A DNA stretch of 64,000 nt from Vibrio sp. SCSIO 43137. GTDB lineage: Bacteria > Pseudomonadota > Gammaproteobacteria > Enterobacterales > Vibrionaceae. The notes beneath the pieces are model-generated. The model saw only the letters and a program-made list of their open reading frames with translations. It had not been told where the DNA came from and did not search any database. This document shows positions 36,531 to 47,832 of this stretch, one piece after another. Location of the stretch: positions 186,001 to 250,000 of the forward strand of contig NZ_CP116383.1 in assembly GCF_028201475.1 (NCBI RefSeq), written 5' to 3'. The position numbers were made by a program, and so were the translations under genes. Position 1 is the stretch's first letter. Every line of letters starts with the position of its first letter.

Positions 36531-38242
36531 TTTACAGGCAATTTAGAGCATTTAGCGTACTCTTTTTAATCCTGATTTTTGTTCCGTTCTCCGGTGTATT
36601 TGCTAATACCCTGGAGAGCCTGAGGGTATGGCCTTCACCCGATGAGACCCGGGTTGTTATCGATCTGAAGTCTGAGGTTGAATACAGCTATTTCACGCTG
36701 TCCAGCCCGTATCGTCTGGTGGTCGATCTTAAGAAAACCACGCTACATACTAAATTGCCTATTCTGGTAAAAAACAGCAAAGTTCTGAGTAAAGTCCGCA
36801 AAAGCTCACCTCCGGAAAAAGGTACTTACCGGCTTGTGTTTGAAATGAAAAACAAAGCCACTCCTAAGCTGTTTAAACTAAAGCCGACACCGGGAGGAGA
36901 GTATGGTCATCGTCTGGTGATCGATATACCTCATGGCGCCGTTGCTCAGCCTGCTAAAAAGCCCGCGACAAGTTCCAAGCCTGTTGTCAGTAAGGATGCT
37001 TCACAGTTGTCCGGTACTGCAGATATTATTGTTGCGATTGATGCCGGACATGGTGGTGAGGATCCCGGCTCTATCGGCCCTACCCGTAAATATGAGAAGC
37101 ACGCAACCCTGAGTATTTCTCAGAAAATTGCTCAACAGATCAACAGTATCCCGGGAATGAAAGCAGTGATGACCCGCAGGGGGGACTACTTTGTTAATCT
37201 GAACAAGCGCTCTTCTATTGCCCGGAAAAACAAAGCTCACCTGTTAATGTCAGTTCATGCAGACAGCTTCCGCTCTCCTCAGCCCCGGGGTGGCTCAGTT
37301 TTTGTACTCAATATGCGAAGGGCGAACTCTGAAATTGCCCGCTGGGTGGAAAAACAGGAAGCACAATCTGAGCTGTTAGGCGGAGCCGGTGAGGTGTTGT
37401 CTAAAACAAATGCCGATAAAAATGTTAGCCAGACCTTACTTGACCTGCAGTTTAGCCACTCTCAGAAAGAGGGCTATAAGGTGGCAACCCAGATTTTAAA
37501 AGAGATGGGCAAAGTCACCCGGCTACATAAAAAAGATCCGGTTCATGCCAGTCTGGCGGTGCTAAAGTCTCCGGATATTCCATCTGTACTGGTTGAAACG
37601 GGGTTCCTTTCAAATCCGACCGAAGAGAAATTACTGTTTCAGCGTTCTCATCAGGATAAGCTAGCCAGAGCACTAACCAAGGCCATTGTTCAGTATTTTG
37701 AAGCCAACCCGCCTGACGGTACTCTGTTTGCCCAGCGCAGAAATGCTAAAAAGCATAAAGTGCAGCGTGGTGAGTCTCTGTCGGTTATTGCCAAGAGATA
37801 TGGTGTATCGACTCAATCGCTGACCAGTGTCAACAAGCTGAAAAGCAGTAGCTTAGCCATTGGTCAGATTTTGGTAATTCCTGCTAACCGGGCACCTATT
37901 GTTGTTACCAAAGCAAAGAACCCTGTTGAGACCAAGGTAATTACTCATGTGGTGTCTGCCGGAGAGTATCTAGGTAAGATTGCCAGCAAATACAAAGTAA
38001 CTGTGGCCAGCATTAAAGCGCAGAACAAGCTTAAACGAGAAACTCTATGGGTCGGCCAGAAGCTTAAGATTACTGTAAAGCTAAAGGATCTTCCTATCCG
38101 CAGGCATAAAGTGCGTAAAGGGGAGTTTCTCAGCAAGATTGCCGGTAAGTATGGTGTTACCGTAAACGGCATTCGTGTTGCTAATAAGCTACGTTCAGAT
38201 CAACTGGCGGTCGGGCAAATCCTGATAATTCCAAACCGATGA
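36527..38242 (+). CDS. amiB: N-acetylmuramoyl-L-alanine amidase AmiB with three LysM repeats
   Basis: Periplasmic zinc amidase that splits septal peptidoglycan. Starts at TTG 36527 (TTGA overlap with tsaE, TGGAG 5 bp upstream), giving a clean signal peptide ending in SGVFA-NT. Then an AMIN domain (about residues 27-130) and Amidase_3 (about 168-390) with zinc ligands in [12 protein letters not shown], the Glu in [19 protein letters not shown] and catalytic Glu in [10 protein letters not shown]. Three LysM repeats follow (about 407-450, 473-520, 527-570), against one or two in many relatives. 571 aa. The stop overlaps mutL as ATGA. Confidence 0.95.
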   Translation: MIYRQFRAFSVLFLILIFVPFSGVFANTLESLRVWPSPDETRVVIDLKSEVEYSYFTLSSPYRLVVDLKKTTLHTKLPILVKNSKVLSKVRKSSPPEKGTYRLVFEMKNKATPKLFKLKPTPGGEYGHRLVIDIPHGAVAQPAKKPATSSKPVVSKDASQLSGTADIIVAIDAGHGGEDPGSIGPTRKYEKHATLSISQKIAQQINSIPGMKAVMTRRGDYFVNLNKRSSIARKNKAHLLMSVHADSFRSPQPRGGSVFVLNMRRANSEIARWVEKQEAQSELLGGAGEVLSKTNADKNVSQTLLDLQFSHSQKEGYKVATQILKEMGKVTRLHKKDPVHASLAVLKSPDIPSVLVETGFLSNPTEEKLLFQRSHQDKLARALTKAIVQYFEANPPDGTLFAQRRNAKKHKVQRGESLSVIAKRYGVSTQSLTSVNKLKSSSLAIGQILVIPANRAPIVVTKAKNPVETKVITHVVSAGEYLGKIASKYKVTVASIKAQNKLKRETLWVGQKLKITVKLKDLPIRRHKVRKGEFLSKIAGKYGVTVNGIRVANKLRSDQLAVGQILIIPNR

Positions 38243-40203
38243 CAATTAAAATACTGCCGGCAAGGCTGGCAAACCAGATAGCGGCTGGTGAAGTAGTAGA
38301 AAGGCCGGCTTCAGTGGTGAAAGAGCTGGTCGAAAATAGTCTCGACTCTGGTGCTACCCGGATAGATATTGATATCGAAAAGGGCGGTAGCAAGCTTATT
38401 CGCGTGCGGGATAATGGAAAGGGAATCGTCAAAGAGGAACTTCCGCTGGCTCTGAGCCGCCATGCGACCTCTAAAATACATACTTTAGATGATCTTGAAG
38501 CCATTATGAGCCTCGGCTTCAGGGGAGAAGCGTTAGCCAGTATTAGTTCTGTATCCCGCCTTACCATGACTTCGCGCACAACCACTCAGGAACAGGCGTG
38601 GGCAGCTTACAGTGAAGGAAGAGAGATGGAAGTGCAGTTAAAGCCTTCCGCCCATCCTGTTGGTACTACCGTTGAAGTTCTGGATCTGTTTTTTAATACT
38701 CCGGCCCGCCGCAAATTTCTGCGCACAGAGAAAACCGAGTTTACTCATATTGATGAGTTGCTGAAACGTATTGCCCTGAGCCGATTTGATGTCACCATTA
38801 ATCTGCGTCACAACGGAAAAGCGATACGCCAGTACCGGGCGGCTAAAAATCAGCATCAGGTAGAAAAAAGGCTGGCAGCCGTGTGTGGGCCAGCATTCGT
38901 TAAAAATATGCTGGTGATCAGTCTGGAGCATAACGGGCTGAAATTACATGGCTGGATTACTTCTCCTCAGGGAGCTCGCCAGCAGAGTGATCTGCAATAC
39001 TGCTATGTCAACGGCCGGATGATGCGCGATAAGCTGATTAATCATGCTATCCGCCAAAGTTATGAAACGAGTCTGAAACCGGAACAGTTTGCCGCCTACG
39101 TGCTGTTTATTGAGCTGGATCCACATCAGGTTGATGTGAATGTTCACCCGGCAAAACATGAAGTTCGTTTTCATCAGTCTCGTCTGGTACATGACTTTAT
39201 CTATCAAGCCTTGGCTGACGCACTAGCACAGAGTCACTATATTGATTCGCCACAAAAGACAGAATCTGCATTCAGTAGTGAGAGTGTACAACCATCTTCG
39301 CCTCTTCAGCCGCAAAACCAGTTTATTGCTACCGCTTCAGAGCGGGAGGAAAAAGCAATCGCCAGCATTCCTGCCTATCCGGGAAGAAGTGATTATGTAT
39401 CTGAGCCAGCTAAGCCGTACAGCACACAGGCAGATGACACAAGCCACAGAACCAGTGACTGGCAGTCACAAAAAGCGCCAGCCAGTAGTCAAAAGAACCG
39501 TAATGACAGACCTGTCAGCGCACCAGCTAAGCAAGAGCTAAAGGCCTATAAGCAGCTACTATCTACGCCTGAAGGGCTCTCTCTGGATGAGTATCAGCGA
39601 GCTCCTGACATTGCTGCAGAACCAGAGCATCAAGAAGCGGTGATCACTAAGCTGGGTAAATCTTTGGCAGTCGTTGCAGATAAGTATTTGCTGATGCAGT
39701 CCGGTGATGGTGTGGTTCTTGTTTCGCTGGAAAGAGCAGAGTGGTACAGAGTATTGGGCCAGTTGCAAACCAAGACTCAGCCTCTGACCATGCAGCCCTT
39801 GCTGGTTCCTTTGTCGATTAAGTTAGAGCGTGAAACCGTCAAGGAGCTTGAGCCTTATTCTGCTTTGCTGGAAAAATTTGCTATCGGAATAAAGCCTAAA
39901 AACACCGCTGGCATAATGGTGATGGGAGTTCCTCAGCCTCTTCGTCAGTATAATTTGCAGCAATTTATCCCGGAACTTATTACTTATCTGACTTCACAGA
40001 CAGGTGAAATCAGTGAAATAATGCTGGCTAACTGGTTGGCGACTGAGATCACCAGAGTGAAAAGTAGCTACACTTTGTCTGAAGGCATTCAGATTGTGAC
40101 CGAGCTGGAGCAGTTATGGCAGGGAGTGTTGCCTTTATCCGATGGTCTGTTTGTTCAGGCTGTCAACTTTGATTCAACAATTGCCAAATTCAATATTGGC
40201 TAA
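38239..40203 (+). CDS. mutL: DNA mismatch repair protein MutL
   Basis: Couples MutS to MutH and UvrD. GHKL ATPase N-terminus: [26 protein letters not shown] (motif I, Glu and Asn), [21 protein letters not shown] Ser/Gln-rich linker (about 335-460) precedes the dimerisation domain. The DQHAxxExxxxE endonuclease motif is not seen, as expected where strand choice uses Dam and MutH. 654 aa, linker a little longer than in E. coli (615). Confidence 0.97.
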   Translation: MTIKILPARLANQIAAGEVVERPASVVKELVENSLDSGATRIDIDIEKGGSKLIRVRDNGKGIVKEELPLALSRHATSKIHTLDDLEAIMSLGFRGEALASISSVSRLTMTSRTTTQEQAWAAYSEGREMEVQLKPSAHPVGTTVEVLDLFFNTPARRKFLRTEKTEFTHIDELLKRIALSRFDVTINLRHNGKAIRQYRAAKNQHQVEKRLAAVCGPAFVKNMLVISLEHNGLKLHGWITSPQGARQQSDLQYCYVNGRMMRDKLINHAIRQSYETSLKPEQFAAYVLFIELDPHQVDVNVHPAKHEVRFHQSRLVHDFIYQALADALAQSHYIDSPQKTESAFSSESVQPSSPLQPQNQFIATASEREEKAIASIPAYPGRSDYVSEPAKPYSTQADDTSHRTSDWQSQKAPASSQKNRNDRPVSAPAKQELKAYKQLLSTPEGLSLDEYQRAPDIAAEPEHQEAVITKLGKSLAVVADKYLLMQSGDGVVLVSLERAEWYRVLGQLQTKTQPLTMQPLLVPLSIKLERETVKELEPYSALLEKFAIGIKPKNTAGIMVMGVPQPLRQYNLQQFIPELITYLTSQTGEISEIMLANWLATEITRVKSSYTLSEGIQIVTELEQLWQGVLPLSDGLFVQAVNFDSTIAKFNIG

Positions 40204-40211
40204 GCTAAACA

Positions 40212-41144
40212 ATGAAGAATGAATTACCGCTTGCGCTGTTTTTAATGGGGCCGACCGCTTCAGGAAAAACAGCATTGGCGATTGAACTAACAAAAAAATA
40301 CCCGGTAGAAGTGATCAGTGTTGACTCGGCATTGATCTATAAGGGCATGGATATTGGTACCGCTAAGCCTGATGCAGAAGAGCTAGCATTAGCTCCTCAT
40401 AGGCTGATTGATATTCTCGATCCTTCAGAGGCCTATTCGGCGGCTGATTTCAGGGCTGATGCCCTGAAAGAGATGGATGATATTGTTGCTAATGGCAAGA
40501 TTCCTCTGTTAGTCGGGGGAACTATGCTCTATTACAAAGCTCTATTAGAAGGACTGTCGCCACTTCCTGCGGCAGATCCTGAAGTAAGAAAACAGATTGA
40601 ATCTGAAGCTGAGCAGTACGGTTGGGAAGCGTTACACGATCAATTAAGAGATCTTGATCCCGTCTCTGCACAGAGAATTCATCCAAATGATCCTCAAAGA
40701 TTGTCTCGGGCATTGGAAGTTTATCGAATTTCAGGTAAAACATTGACTGAGTTAACTCAGGTAAAAGGTGATGCACTACCATACCGGGTTAAACAGTTTG
40801 CAATAGCGCCTAAGGAAAGGGCGGAACTGCATCGCAGGATCGAACTAAGGTTCGATAAAATGATCGATGCCGGATTTGAAGATGAGATGAAAGCACTCTA
40901 TTCTCGTAAAGAGCTTCATCCAGACTTACCTTCTATCCGTTGCGTTGGTTACCGGCAGATGTGGGATTATTTAGATGGGAAGTGCAGTTTAGAGGAAGCG
41001 AAATTTCGTGGAATTTGTGCAACCCGTCAATTGGCCAAGCGACAAATTACCTGGTTACGCAGTTGGGATAATTTAACTTGGTTAGATAGCGAAAACATTG
41101 AGCAGTCGTTGAAGATCATGTCCGATGCAATAGCATCAAATTGA
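40212..41144 (+). CDS. miaA: tRNA dimethylallyltransferase
   Basis: Adds the isopentenyl group to A37 of UNN-decoding tRNAs. P-loop [52 protein letters not shown] and the C-terminal [13 protein letters not shown] are all typical. 310 aa. Eight bp after mutL, in the conserved order miaA-hfq-hflX. Confidence 0.97.
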   Translation: MKNELPLALFLMGPTASGKTALAIELTKKYPVEVISVDSALIYKGMDIGTAKPDAEELALAPHRLIDILDPSEAYSAADFRADALKEMDDIVANGKIPLLVGGTMLYYKALLEGLSPLPAADPEVRKQIESEAEQYGWEALHDQLRDLDPVSAQRIHPNDPQRLSRALEVYRISGKTLTELTQVKGDALPYRVKQFAIAPKERAELHRRIELRFDKMIDAGFEDEMKALYSRKELHPDLPSIRCVGYRQMWDYLDGKCSLEEAKFRGICATRQLAKRQITWLRSWDNLTWLDSENIEQSLKIMSDAIASN

Positions 41145-41315
41145 TTTTGCTGTGTATAATGTGATCGTTTTTGCGTGAAAGTCTTAAGTTAATGATCTAT
41201 AGATTATAACTAAGGCTGATTTGATTCATTTAGCTCGAATGCAAAAGCAGCACAATCATATTGCCGAGCAACTTAAGCTAAATAATTACAACTACAAACA
41301 AATAAGGAAAATAAA

Positions 41316-41582
41316 ATGGCTAAGGGGCAATCTTTACAAGACCCGTTCTTAAACGCGCTACGTCGCGAACGTGTGCCAGTTTCAATCTATCTAGTGAATG
41401 GTATTAAACTTCAAGGACAGATCGAGTCTTTCGATCAGTTTGTAATCCTGCTGAAAAATACCGTAAACCAAATGGTTTATAAGCATGCGATTTCCACAGT
41501 AGTTCCTGCCCGTGCAGTAACTCATCACAGCAACACAGAGCGTCCTCACGGAGAACGCCATCAAGAGAAAACTGAAGATTAA
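41316..41582 (+). CDS. hfq: RNA-binding protein Hfq
   Basis: Sm-like hexameric chaperone for small RNAs. 88 aa. Sm1 with [37 protein letters not shown] and Sm2 with [14 protein letters not shown], both fully conserved. A polar tail rich in His/Glu/Arg follows. AAGGAAAAT lies before the ATG; the 171-bp gap to miaA should contain its own promoter. Confidence 0.99.
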   Translation: MAKGQSLQDPFLNALRRERVPVSIYLVNGIKLQGQIESFDQFVILLKNTVNQMVYKHAISTVVPARAVTHHSNTERPHGERHQEKTED

Positions 41583-41611
41583 TAGTTATAAAGTAAATAG
41601 GGGTTGATTGC

Positions 41612-42901
41612 TTGTTTGACCGTTATGAAGCCGGTGAACAGGCTGTTCTTGTTCATATTAACTTCACACAAGACGGAGAGTGGGAAGATCTCAGCGAATG
41701 CGAAATGCTGGTCTCTTCAGCCGGAGTCAATACGCTGCAGGTAATTACCGGCAGCCGACAGGCTCCCCACCCGAAGTACTATGTTGGAGAGGGTAAAGCT
41801 CAGGAGATAGCGCAGGCTGTCCAGTTAACTGGTGCTGAAATTGTGATATTTAATCACGCCCTCTCTCCTGCCCAAGAGCGAAATCTGGAGCATTTGTGTA
41901 AGTGCAGAGTGTTGGACCGGACCGGACTGATACTCGATATCTTTGCTCAACGAGCACGAACACATGAAGGAAAGCTGCAGGTAGAACTGGCACAGCTTCG
42001 CCACCTTTCAACACGACTTATTCGTGGCTGGACTCACTTAGAGAGACAAAAAGGTGGTATAGGCTTAAGAGGGCCGGGTGAAACACAGCTGGAAACCGAT
42101 AGACGACTATTGCGTGACCGTATCAAAGCGATTTTGCGTCGTTTAGAGAAGGTTGCGAAACAGCGAGAGCAGGGAAGACGAGCCAGAAGTCGTGCTGAAA
42201 TTCCGACGATTTCATTGGTAGGGTACACCAACGCAGGAAAGTCTACGTTGTTCAACAGAATTACCGAAGCGGGCGTCTATGCAGCAGATCAGCTGTTTGC
42301 AACCTTAGATCCAACGCTTCGAAAAATAGAATTGAACGATGTTGGGCCAGCTATTTTAGCTGATACGGTTGGTTTTATCCGACATCTCCCCCATGATCTA
42401 GTTGCAGCCTTTAAAGCAACGCTACAGGAAACACAGGAGGCGGATATTCTGCTTCATGTTGTTGACGCCAGCGATGACAGGTTCCGGGAAAATATTCATG
42501 CTGTTCATGAAGTACTGGAAGAGATTGATGCAAATGAAATCCCTTCACTGGTGGTAATGAACAAAATTGATAATCTGGACGGTCAGAATCCGCGTATTGA
42601 GAGAGACGAAGAAGGTGTTCCTCAGACGGTTTGGGTTTCTGCAATGGAAGGTAAAGGCATCGATTTGTTGTTTCAGGCGCTGACAGAGCGTCTGGCCAGC
42701 CAGATGGTTCAATATCAGCTACGTATACCGCCACAATATCAGGGACGTTTACGTAGTACATTCTTCAAAATGAAAAGTATTCAAAAGGAAGAATATGAAT
42801 CAGATGGTAACTTATTGATCGATATCCGAATGCAACAGGTAGATTGGTCTAGACTTGAAAAAAGAGAAGGGGCAGTTCTGGGTGACTTTATTGTTCACTG
42901 A
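41612..42901 (+). CDS. hflX: Ribosome-associated GTPase HflX
   Basis: GTPase that splits stalled ribosomes, notably under heat stress. N-terminal glycine-rich HflX domain (HPKYYVGEGKAQEI), coiled linker, then G1 GYTNAGKSTLFNRI, G3 DTVGFI, G4 NKID. Starts at TTG 41612: the family begins MFDRYxAGEQAVLVHI, and GGGG is 8 bp upstream. 429 aa. Between hfq and hflK as usual. Confidence 0.95.
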   Translation: MFDRYEAGEQAVLVHINFTQDGEWEDLSECEMLVSSAGVNTLQVITGSRQAPHPKYYVGEGKAQEIAQAVQLTGAEIVIFNHALSPAQERNLEHLCKCRVLDRTGLILDIFAQRARTHEGKLQVELAQLRHLSTRLIRGWTHLERQKGGIGLRGPGETQLETDRRLLRDRIKAILRRLEKVAKQREQGRRARSRAEIPTISLVGYTNAGKSTLFNRITEAGVYAADQLFATLDPTLRKIELNDVGPAILADTVGFIRHLPHDLVAAFKATLQETQEADILLHVVDASDDRFRENIHAVHEVLEEIDANEIPSLVVMNKIDNLDGQNPRIERDEEGVPQTVWVSAMEGKGIDLLFQALTERLASQMVQYQLRIPPQYQGRLRSTFFKMKSIQKEEYESDGNLLIDIRMQQVDWSRLEKREGAVLGDFIVH

Positions 42902-42946
42902 AGAACTGCTGAAGTATAACGTCATATCAAATGATGGAGCTTTCTA

Positions 42947-44146
42947 ATGGCGTGGAATGAGCCTGGTAACAATAACGGCGATAAAAATGGCCGCGATAAT
43001 GACCCTTGGGGTAATAACGATCGCGGTAACCGGAATTCCGGTGGCCGAGATCAAGGACCGCCAGACTTGGACGAAGTGTTTAATAAACTAAGTCAAAAGC
43101 TGGGTGGCAAGTTTGGTAAGAAAGGTGGTATGCCTTCCGTAGGTGGCGGTGGTGGTGCAATCGGCTTTGGTCTGATTGCTATCGTAGCTGTAGCTTTCTG
43201 GATTTTTGCGGGTTTCTATACCATAGGTGAAGCAGAAAGAGGGGTAGTTTTACGTCTGGGTAAGTACGATCGTATCGTTGATCCTGGTCTGAACTGGCGC
43301 CCTTATTTCATCGATGATGTTACTCCGGTCAATGTACAGGCAATCCGTGCATTACGTGCGTCCGGCACCATGCTGACCAAAGATGAGAACGTAGTAACCG
43401 TTGAAATGGGCGTTCAGTACCGTGTTTCTGACCCATACAAATATCTGTACCGTGTAACCAATGCCGATGACAGCCTGCGTCAGGCTACAGACTCAGCGTT
43501 ACGTGCGGTAATTGGTGACTCTTTGATGGATAGCATCCTGACAAGTGGTCGTCAGCAAATTCGTCAAAGTACTCAGGAAACCCTTAACCGTATTATCGAT
43601 AACTACGATATGGGTCTGATTATTGTCGACGTAAACTTCCAGTCTGCGCGTCCGCCGGAGCAGGTTAAAGATGCATTCGATGATGCTATCGCTGCCCGAG
43701 AGGATGAGGAGCGTTTTATTCGTGAAGCGGAAGCTTATAAGAATGAAATTCTGCCTAAGGCGACAGGTCGTGCAGAGCGTCTGAAGAAGGAAGCACAGGG
43801 TTATACTGAACGTATCGTAAACGAAGCGTTAGGTCAGGTAGCTCAGTTTGAAAAGCTACTTCCTGAATATCAGGCTGCACCTGAAGTAACACGTGACCGT
43901 CTGTATCTGGATACTATGCAGGAAGTTTACACTGCGACATCCAAAGTACTGATTGATTCTGAGTCCAGCGGTAACCTGCTTTACCTTCCGATTGACAAGT
44001 TAGGTCAGTCTTCAGGTGAAACGGCTACTAAGCGTAAAGCTCAGTCGACATCGGCTTATGATGATATCGAGCTTGAGTCTCAGAGAACCGATACTCAGAC
44101 AACGACACCATCACGTACTAACAGCACACGTCAAGGGAGATACTAA
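42947..44146 (+). CDS. hflK: FtsH protease modulator subunit HflK
   Basis: SPFH-domain protein that with HflC forms a cage around FtsH and limits its proteolysis. Gly/Asn-rich cytoplasmic N-terminus (GNNNGDKNGRDNDPWG), one TM helix (about 64-88), then the periplasmic SPFH/band-7 domain (GEAERGVVLRLGKY, AIAAREDEERFIREAEAY). A Ser/Thr-rich tail ends it. 399 aa. Two bp separate it from hflC. Confidence 0.97.
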   Translation: MAWNEPGNNNGDKNGRDNDPWGNNDRGNRNSGGRDQGPPDLDEVFNKLSQKLGGKFGKKGGMPSVGGGGGAIGFGLIAIVAVAFWIFAGFYTIGEAERGVVLRLGKYDRIVDPGLNWRPYFIDDVTPVNVQAIRALRASGTMLTKDENVVTVEMGVQYRVSDPYKYLYRVTNADDSLRQATDSALRAVIGDSLMDSILTSGRQQIRQSTQETLNRIIDNYDMGLIIVDVNFQSARPPEQVKDAFDDAIAAREDEERFIREAEAYKNEILPKATGRAERLKKEAQGYTERIVNEALGQVAQFEKLLPEYQAAPEVTRDRLYLDTMQEVYTATSKVLIDSESSGNLLYLPIDKLGQSSGETATKRKAQSTSAYDDIELESQRTDTQTTTPSRTNSTRQGRY

Positions 44147-44148
44147 TA

Positions 44149-45117
44149 ATGCGTAGGTTAACCATCCCTGTAATTTTTGCTGCGCTGGCAATCATGCTGA
44201 TGTCTGTGTTTGTGATTCCTGAGGGCGAGCGCGGTATTGTTATCCGCTTTGGCCGGGTTTTAAAAGATACTAATGAAATGTCCCGCATTTATGAGCCGGG
44301 TCTGCATTTCAAAGTGCCGCTATTTGACCGTGTAAAAACGCTTAATGCGCTGATTCAGACAATGGACGGACGTGCTGACCGATTCGTAACCTCTGAGAAA
44401 AAAGACGTTATTATCGATTCGTATGTGAAATGGCGTATTGAAGACTTTGGTCAGTATTACCTTGCTACTGGTGGCGGTGACACACTGACGGCTCAGGCAC
44501 TGCTGGAAAGAAAAGTAACAGATGTGCTTCGTTCTGAAATCGGTTCCCGCGAGATCAAGCAGATCGTTTCCGGACCTAGAACCGGTGCTATCGTACTCGA
44601 AGATGCTGGTGTTTCTGAGGTATCTAAAGAGGTTCTGGAGATTGAAGGCGAGCGTGATGTCATCATGTCTGAAGTACTGAGCGGTACCCGCGAAAGTGCT
44701 ATGAATGACCTTGGTGTTCAGGTAGTCGACTTCAGAATGAAGAAGATCAACCTGCCGGATGAGATCAGTGAATCTATCTATAAGCGTATGCGTGCTGAGC
44801 GTGAGACGGTTGCCCGTAAGCACCGTTCTCAGGGTCGTGAGAAAGCGGAAGTTATCCGCGCTCAGGCAGAGCTGGAAGTGGCAACTGTGCTTGCAGAAGC
44901 CGATAAAACAGCCCGTGTAACACGAGGTGAGGCTGACGCGAAAGCGGCAGGCATTTACTCTAATGCTTATAACAAAGATCCTGAATTCTTCAGCTTCTTA
45001 CGTTCACTAAGAGCGTATGAGAAATCCTTTAGTGAGAAGAGCGATATCCTTGTTCTTGATCCTAAGAGTGATTTCTTCAAATACATGAATGATGCTAAAG
45101 GTGCGGTAGCAAACTAA
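44149..45117 (+). CDS. hflC: FtsH protease modulator subunit HflC
   Basis: Partner of HflK. N-terminal TM helix (residues 5-22), SPFH domain starting IPEGERGIVIRFGRV, coiled coil with RMRAERETVARKHRSQGREKAEVIRAQA and AYEKSF near the end. 322 aa, typical. Followed by a strong terminator that closes the hfq-hflC cluster. Confidence 0.97.
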   Translation: MRRLTIPVIFAALAIMLMSVFVIPEGERGIVIRFGRVLKDTNEMSRIYEPGLHFKVPLFDRVKTLNALIQTMDGRADRFVTSEKKDVIIDSYVKWRIEDFGQYYLATGGGDTLTAQALLERKVTDVLRSEIGSREIKQIVSGPRTGAIVLEDAGVSEVSKEVLEIEGERDVIMSEVLSGTRESAMNDLGVQVVDFRMKKINLPDEISESIYKRMRAERETVARKHRSQGREKAEVIRAQAELEVATVLAEADKTARVTRGEADAKAAGIYSNAYNKDPEFFSFLRSLRAYEKSFSEKSDILVLDPKSDFFKYMNDAKGAVAN

Positions 45118-45146
45118 CTTGCCCTATTAGCAGACGATAAGATCAC

Positions 45147-45174
45147 AGAGGCTCCTGAAGGAGCCTCTTTTTTT
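45147..45174 (+). terminator. Rho-independent terminator after hflC
   Basis: AGAGGCTCC-tgaa-GGAGCCTCT followed by seven T. Confidence 0.95.
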
Positions 45175-45190
45175 GCCTGAACTTGCTGAG

Positions 45191-45376
45191 TCAGGAAACC
45201 ATAAAGGTTATAACGGCACCTGCCACCACCAGACAACCGCCTATTCTTCGTAACTGATTATTGGGGTGCCTGCTCATCTCTGCCACCATTTTTCGCCATC
45301 CGTCAGGGGCAATCAAAGGCCCTATACCTTCAGCAATAAGTAGTAGTCCTATCGCCAGCCAAATCGAATTAGTCAT
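45191..45376 (-). CDS. DUF2065 (YjeT-like) small membrane protein
   Basis: 61-aa membrane protein of the YjeT family, function unknown. Two TM helices (about residues 4-23 and 44-60) joined by a basic loop (WRKMVAEMSRHPNNQLRRIGG). The family is usually found between hflC and purA, as here, although on the minus strand. Possible link to HflKC/FtsH is only positional. Confidence 0.85.
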   Translation of the reverse strand: MTNSIWLAIGLLLIAEGIGPLIAPDGWRKMVAEMSRHPNNQLRRIGGCLVVAGAVITFMVS

Positions 45377-45490
45377 TTATAATGCTCTCAGCTTTGTGTG
45401 ATCTCAGTCGAAAGGCAAACGAGTGCCATTTTTTCAAACTTGCTTGATGTCACATTTCTAATAAAATTAACAAGTTACTAAATTATGACA

Positions 45491-45506
45491 TTTTTTGCGC
45501 AAAAAA
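45491..45506. promoter_or_regulatory. 16-bp perfect palindrome upstream of purA
   Basis: TTTTTTGCGCAAAAAA, 64 bp before the purA ATG. It shares a GC core with PurR boxes but does not match that consensus. A likely operator or DNA-bending element. Confidence 0.4.
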
Positions 45507-45548
45507 TACCTGCAAGCTGTCAAGTTAGGTGCTAGAATCCATTTTTAA

Positions 45549-46868
<1,320 letters not shown>

Positions 46869-46886
46869 TTGATTTGATTTATTGTG

Positions 46887-46918
46887 AAAACCGACCCATG
46901 TGGTCGGTTTTTGTTTTT
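46887..46918 (+). terminator. Rho-independent terminator after purA
   Basis: AAAACCGACC / GGTCGGTTTT with a 5-nt loop, followed by TGTTTTT. Confidence 0.93.
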
Positions 46919-46950
46919 CTGCGGTATACTGTACGTTATTGAAGCAATCT

Positions 46951-46964
46951 GGCAAAATTTTGCC
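46951..46964. promoter_or_regulatory. 14-bp perfect palindrome upstream of the motX promoter
   Basis: GGCAAAATTTTGCC, 20 bp upstream of the sigma-28 -35 element. It could bind a regulator of motX. Confidence 0.4.
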
Positions 46965-46984
46965 GAGCAATGTCAGCAATACAT

Positions 46985-47011
46985 TAAAGTAAGGCGAAAC
47001 ATTGCCGATAA
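46985..47011 (+). promoter_or_regulatory. Sigma-28 (FliA) promoter of motX
   Basis: TAAAGTAA at 46985-46992 and GCCGATAA at 47004-47011 with 11-bp spacing. This is the FliA consensus TAAAGTTT-N11-GCCGATAA with two changes in the -35 and none in the -10. The motX ATG is 30 bp downstream. Confidence 0.9.
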
Positions 47012-47041
47012 AGAAGCACGGTATGCAGAAAGAGCGCAGGT

Positions 47042-47680
47042 ATGAAGCTAAGGATCATAGCCGCTTCTCTCTTATTGGCCTTGTCCCCCCTGTCTAAAGC
47101 AAAAGCTGAGACCGCAGATATCGGGGCGCCGGTGCCAATATACACAGAAGCTGAGCTGATTAAGTTAATTGAAGATAATAAGCACCTTGAACGCGTAAAA
47201 GCGGACAAGTGTCAGTTAGTCGAAGATATTGTTGCCCGCGCAACACGTATCAGCCTGCCTGCGTATGAATTTCTTTATGGTGACATGCTTTCATGGGGCG
47301 TGTGTGTTGAGCAGGATGTAGAACTTGGCCTGTATTACATCGAAAATGCCGCACAACAAGGTTTGCCATCCGCTCTTGAGCAGCTAGGCCGCTATTACTC
47401 CCGTGGTACGCTGGTACAGCAGGATAAAGAGAGAGCCATTCCATACCTTCGTGAAGCCGCAGCTATGGGTAATGTAAAGGCGCGTATTCACCTTGCAGAG
47501 CTGTTACTGAGAGATTACGGCAGCCCGCTGGATTATGAAGATGCTTATCGCTGGCTATACAACTCTGTAACTTCAGATAAACGTGTTCATAAGCGTATTG
47601 CTGTGCTGCGCGACGGCCTTGCGACCAGAATGCCGGAGAACATTATTGCCAGAGCGAAACGTCGCGATGTGTTCTGGTAA
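47042..47680 (+). CDS. motX: Sodium-type polar flagellar motor protein MotX
   Basis: Periplasmic T-ring component that with MotY attaches PomA/PomB stators to the Na+-driven polar flagellar motor. 212 aa with a signal peptide (cleavage near AKA-ET) and Sel1-type repeats (about residues 75-180: FLYGDMLSWGVCVEQDVELGLYYIENAAQQGLPSALEQLGRYYSRG). Two cysteines, C59 and C89 by approximate count, could form the known structural disulfide. The flagellar sigma-28 promoter just upstream supports the call. Confidence 0.92.
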   Translation: MKLRIIAASLLLALSPLSKAKAETADIGAPVPIYTEAELIKLIEDNKHLERVKADKCQLVEDIVARATRISLPAYEFLYGDMLSWGVCVEQDVELGLYYIENAAQQGLPSALEQLGRYYSRGTLVQQDKERAIPYLREAAAMGNVKARIHLAELLLRDYGSPLDYEDAYRWLYNSVTSDKRVHKRIAVLRDGLATRMPENIIARAKRRDVFW

Positions 47681-47711
47681 AAAATGAATTAATCTCTGAC
47701 TTCATAGCCGA

Positions 47712-47743
47712 TGCGCCCTGAATGATTTCAGGGCGTTTTAGTT
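47712..47743 (+). terminator. Terminator after motX
   Basis: CGCCCTGAA / TTCAGGGCG with a 4-nt loop, then TTTTAGTTT. Confidence 0.88.
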
Positions 47744-47832
47744 TCAGAGAGAATTATTAAGCATTTCTGTAGCTTATACAGAATCTTCTATATACTTATT
47801 ACTATAACCCTCCCTTTAAAGCAGGTTTGCTT

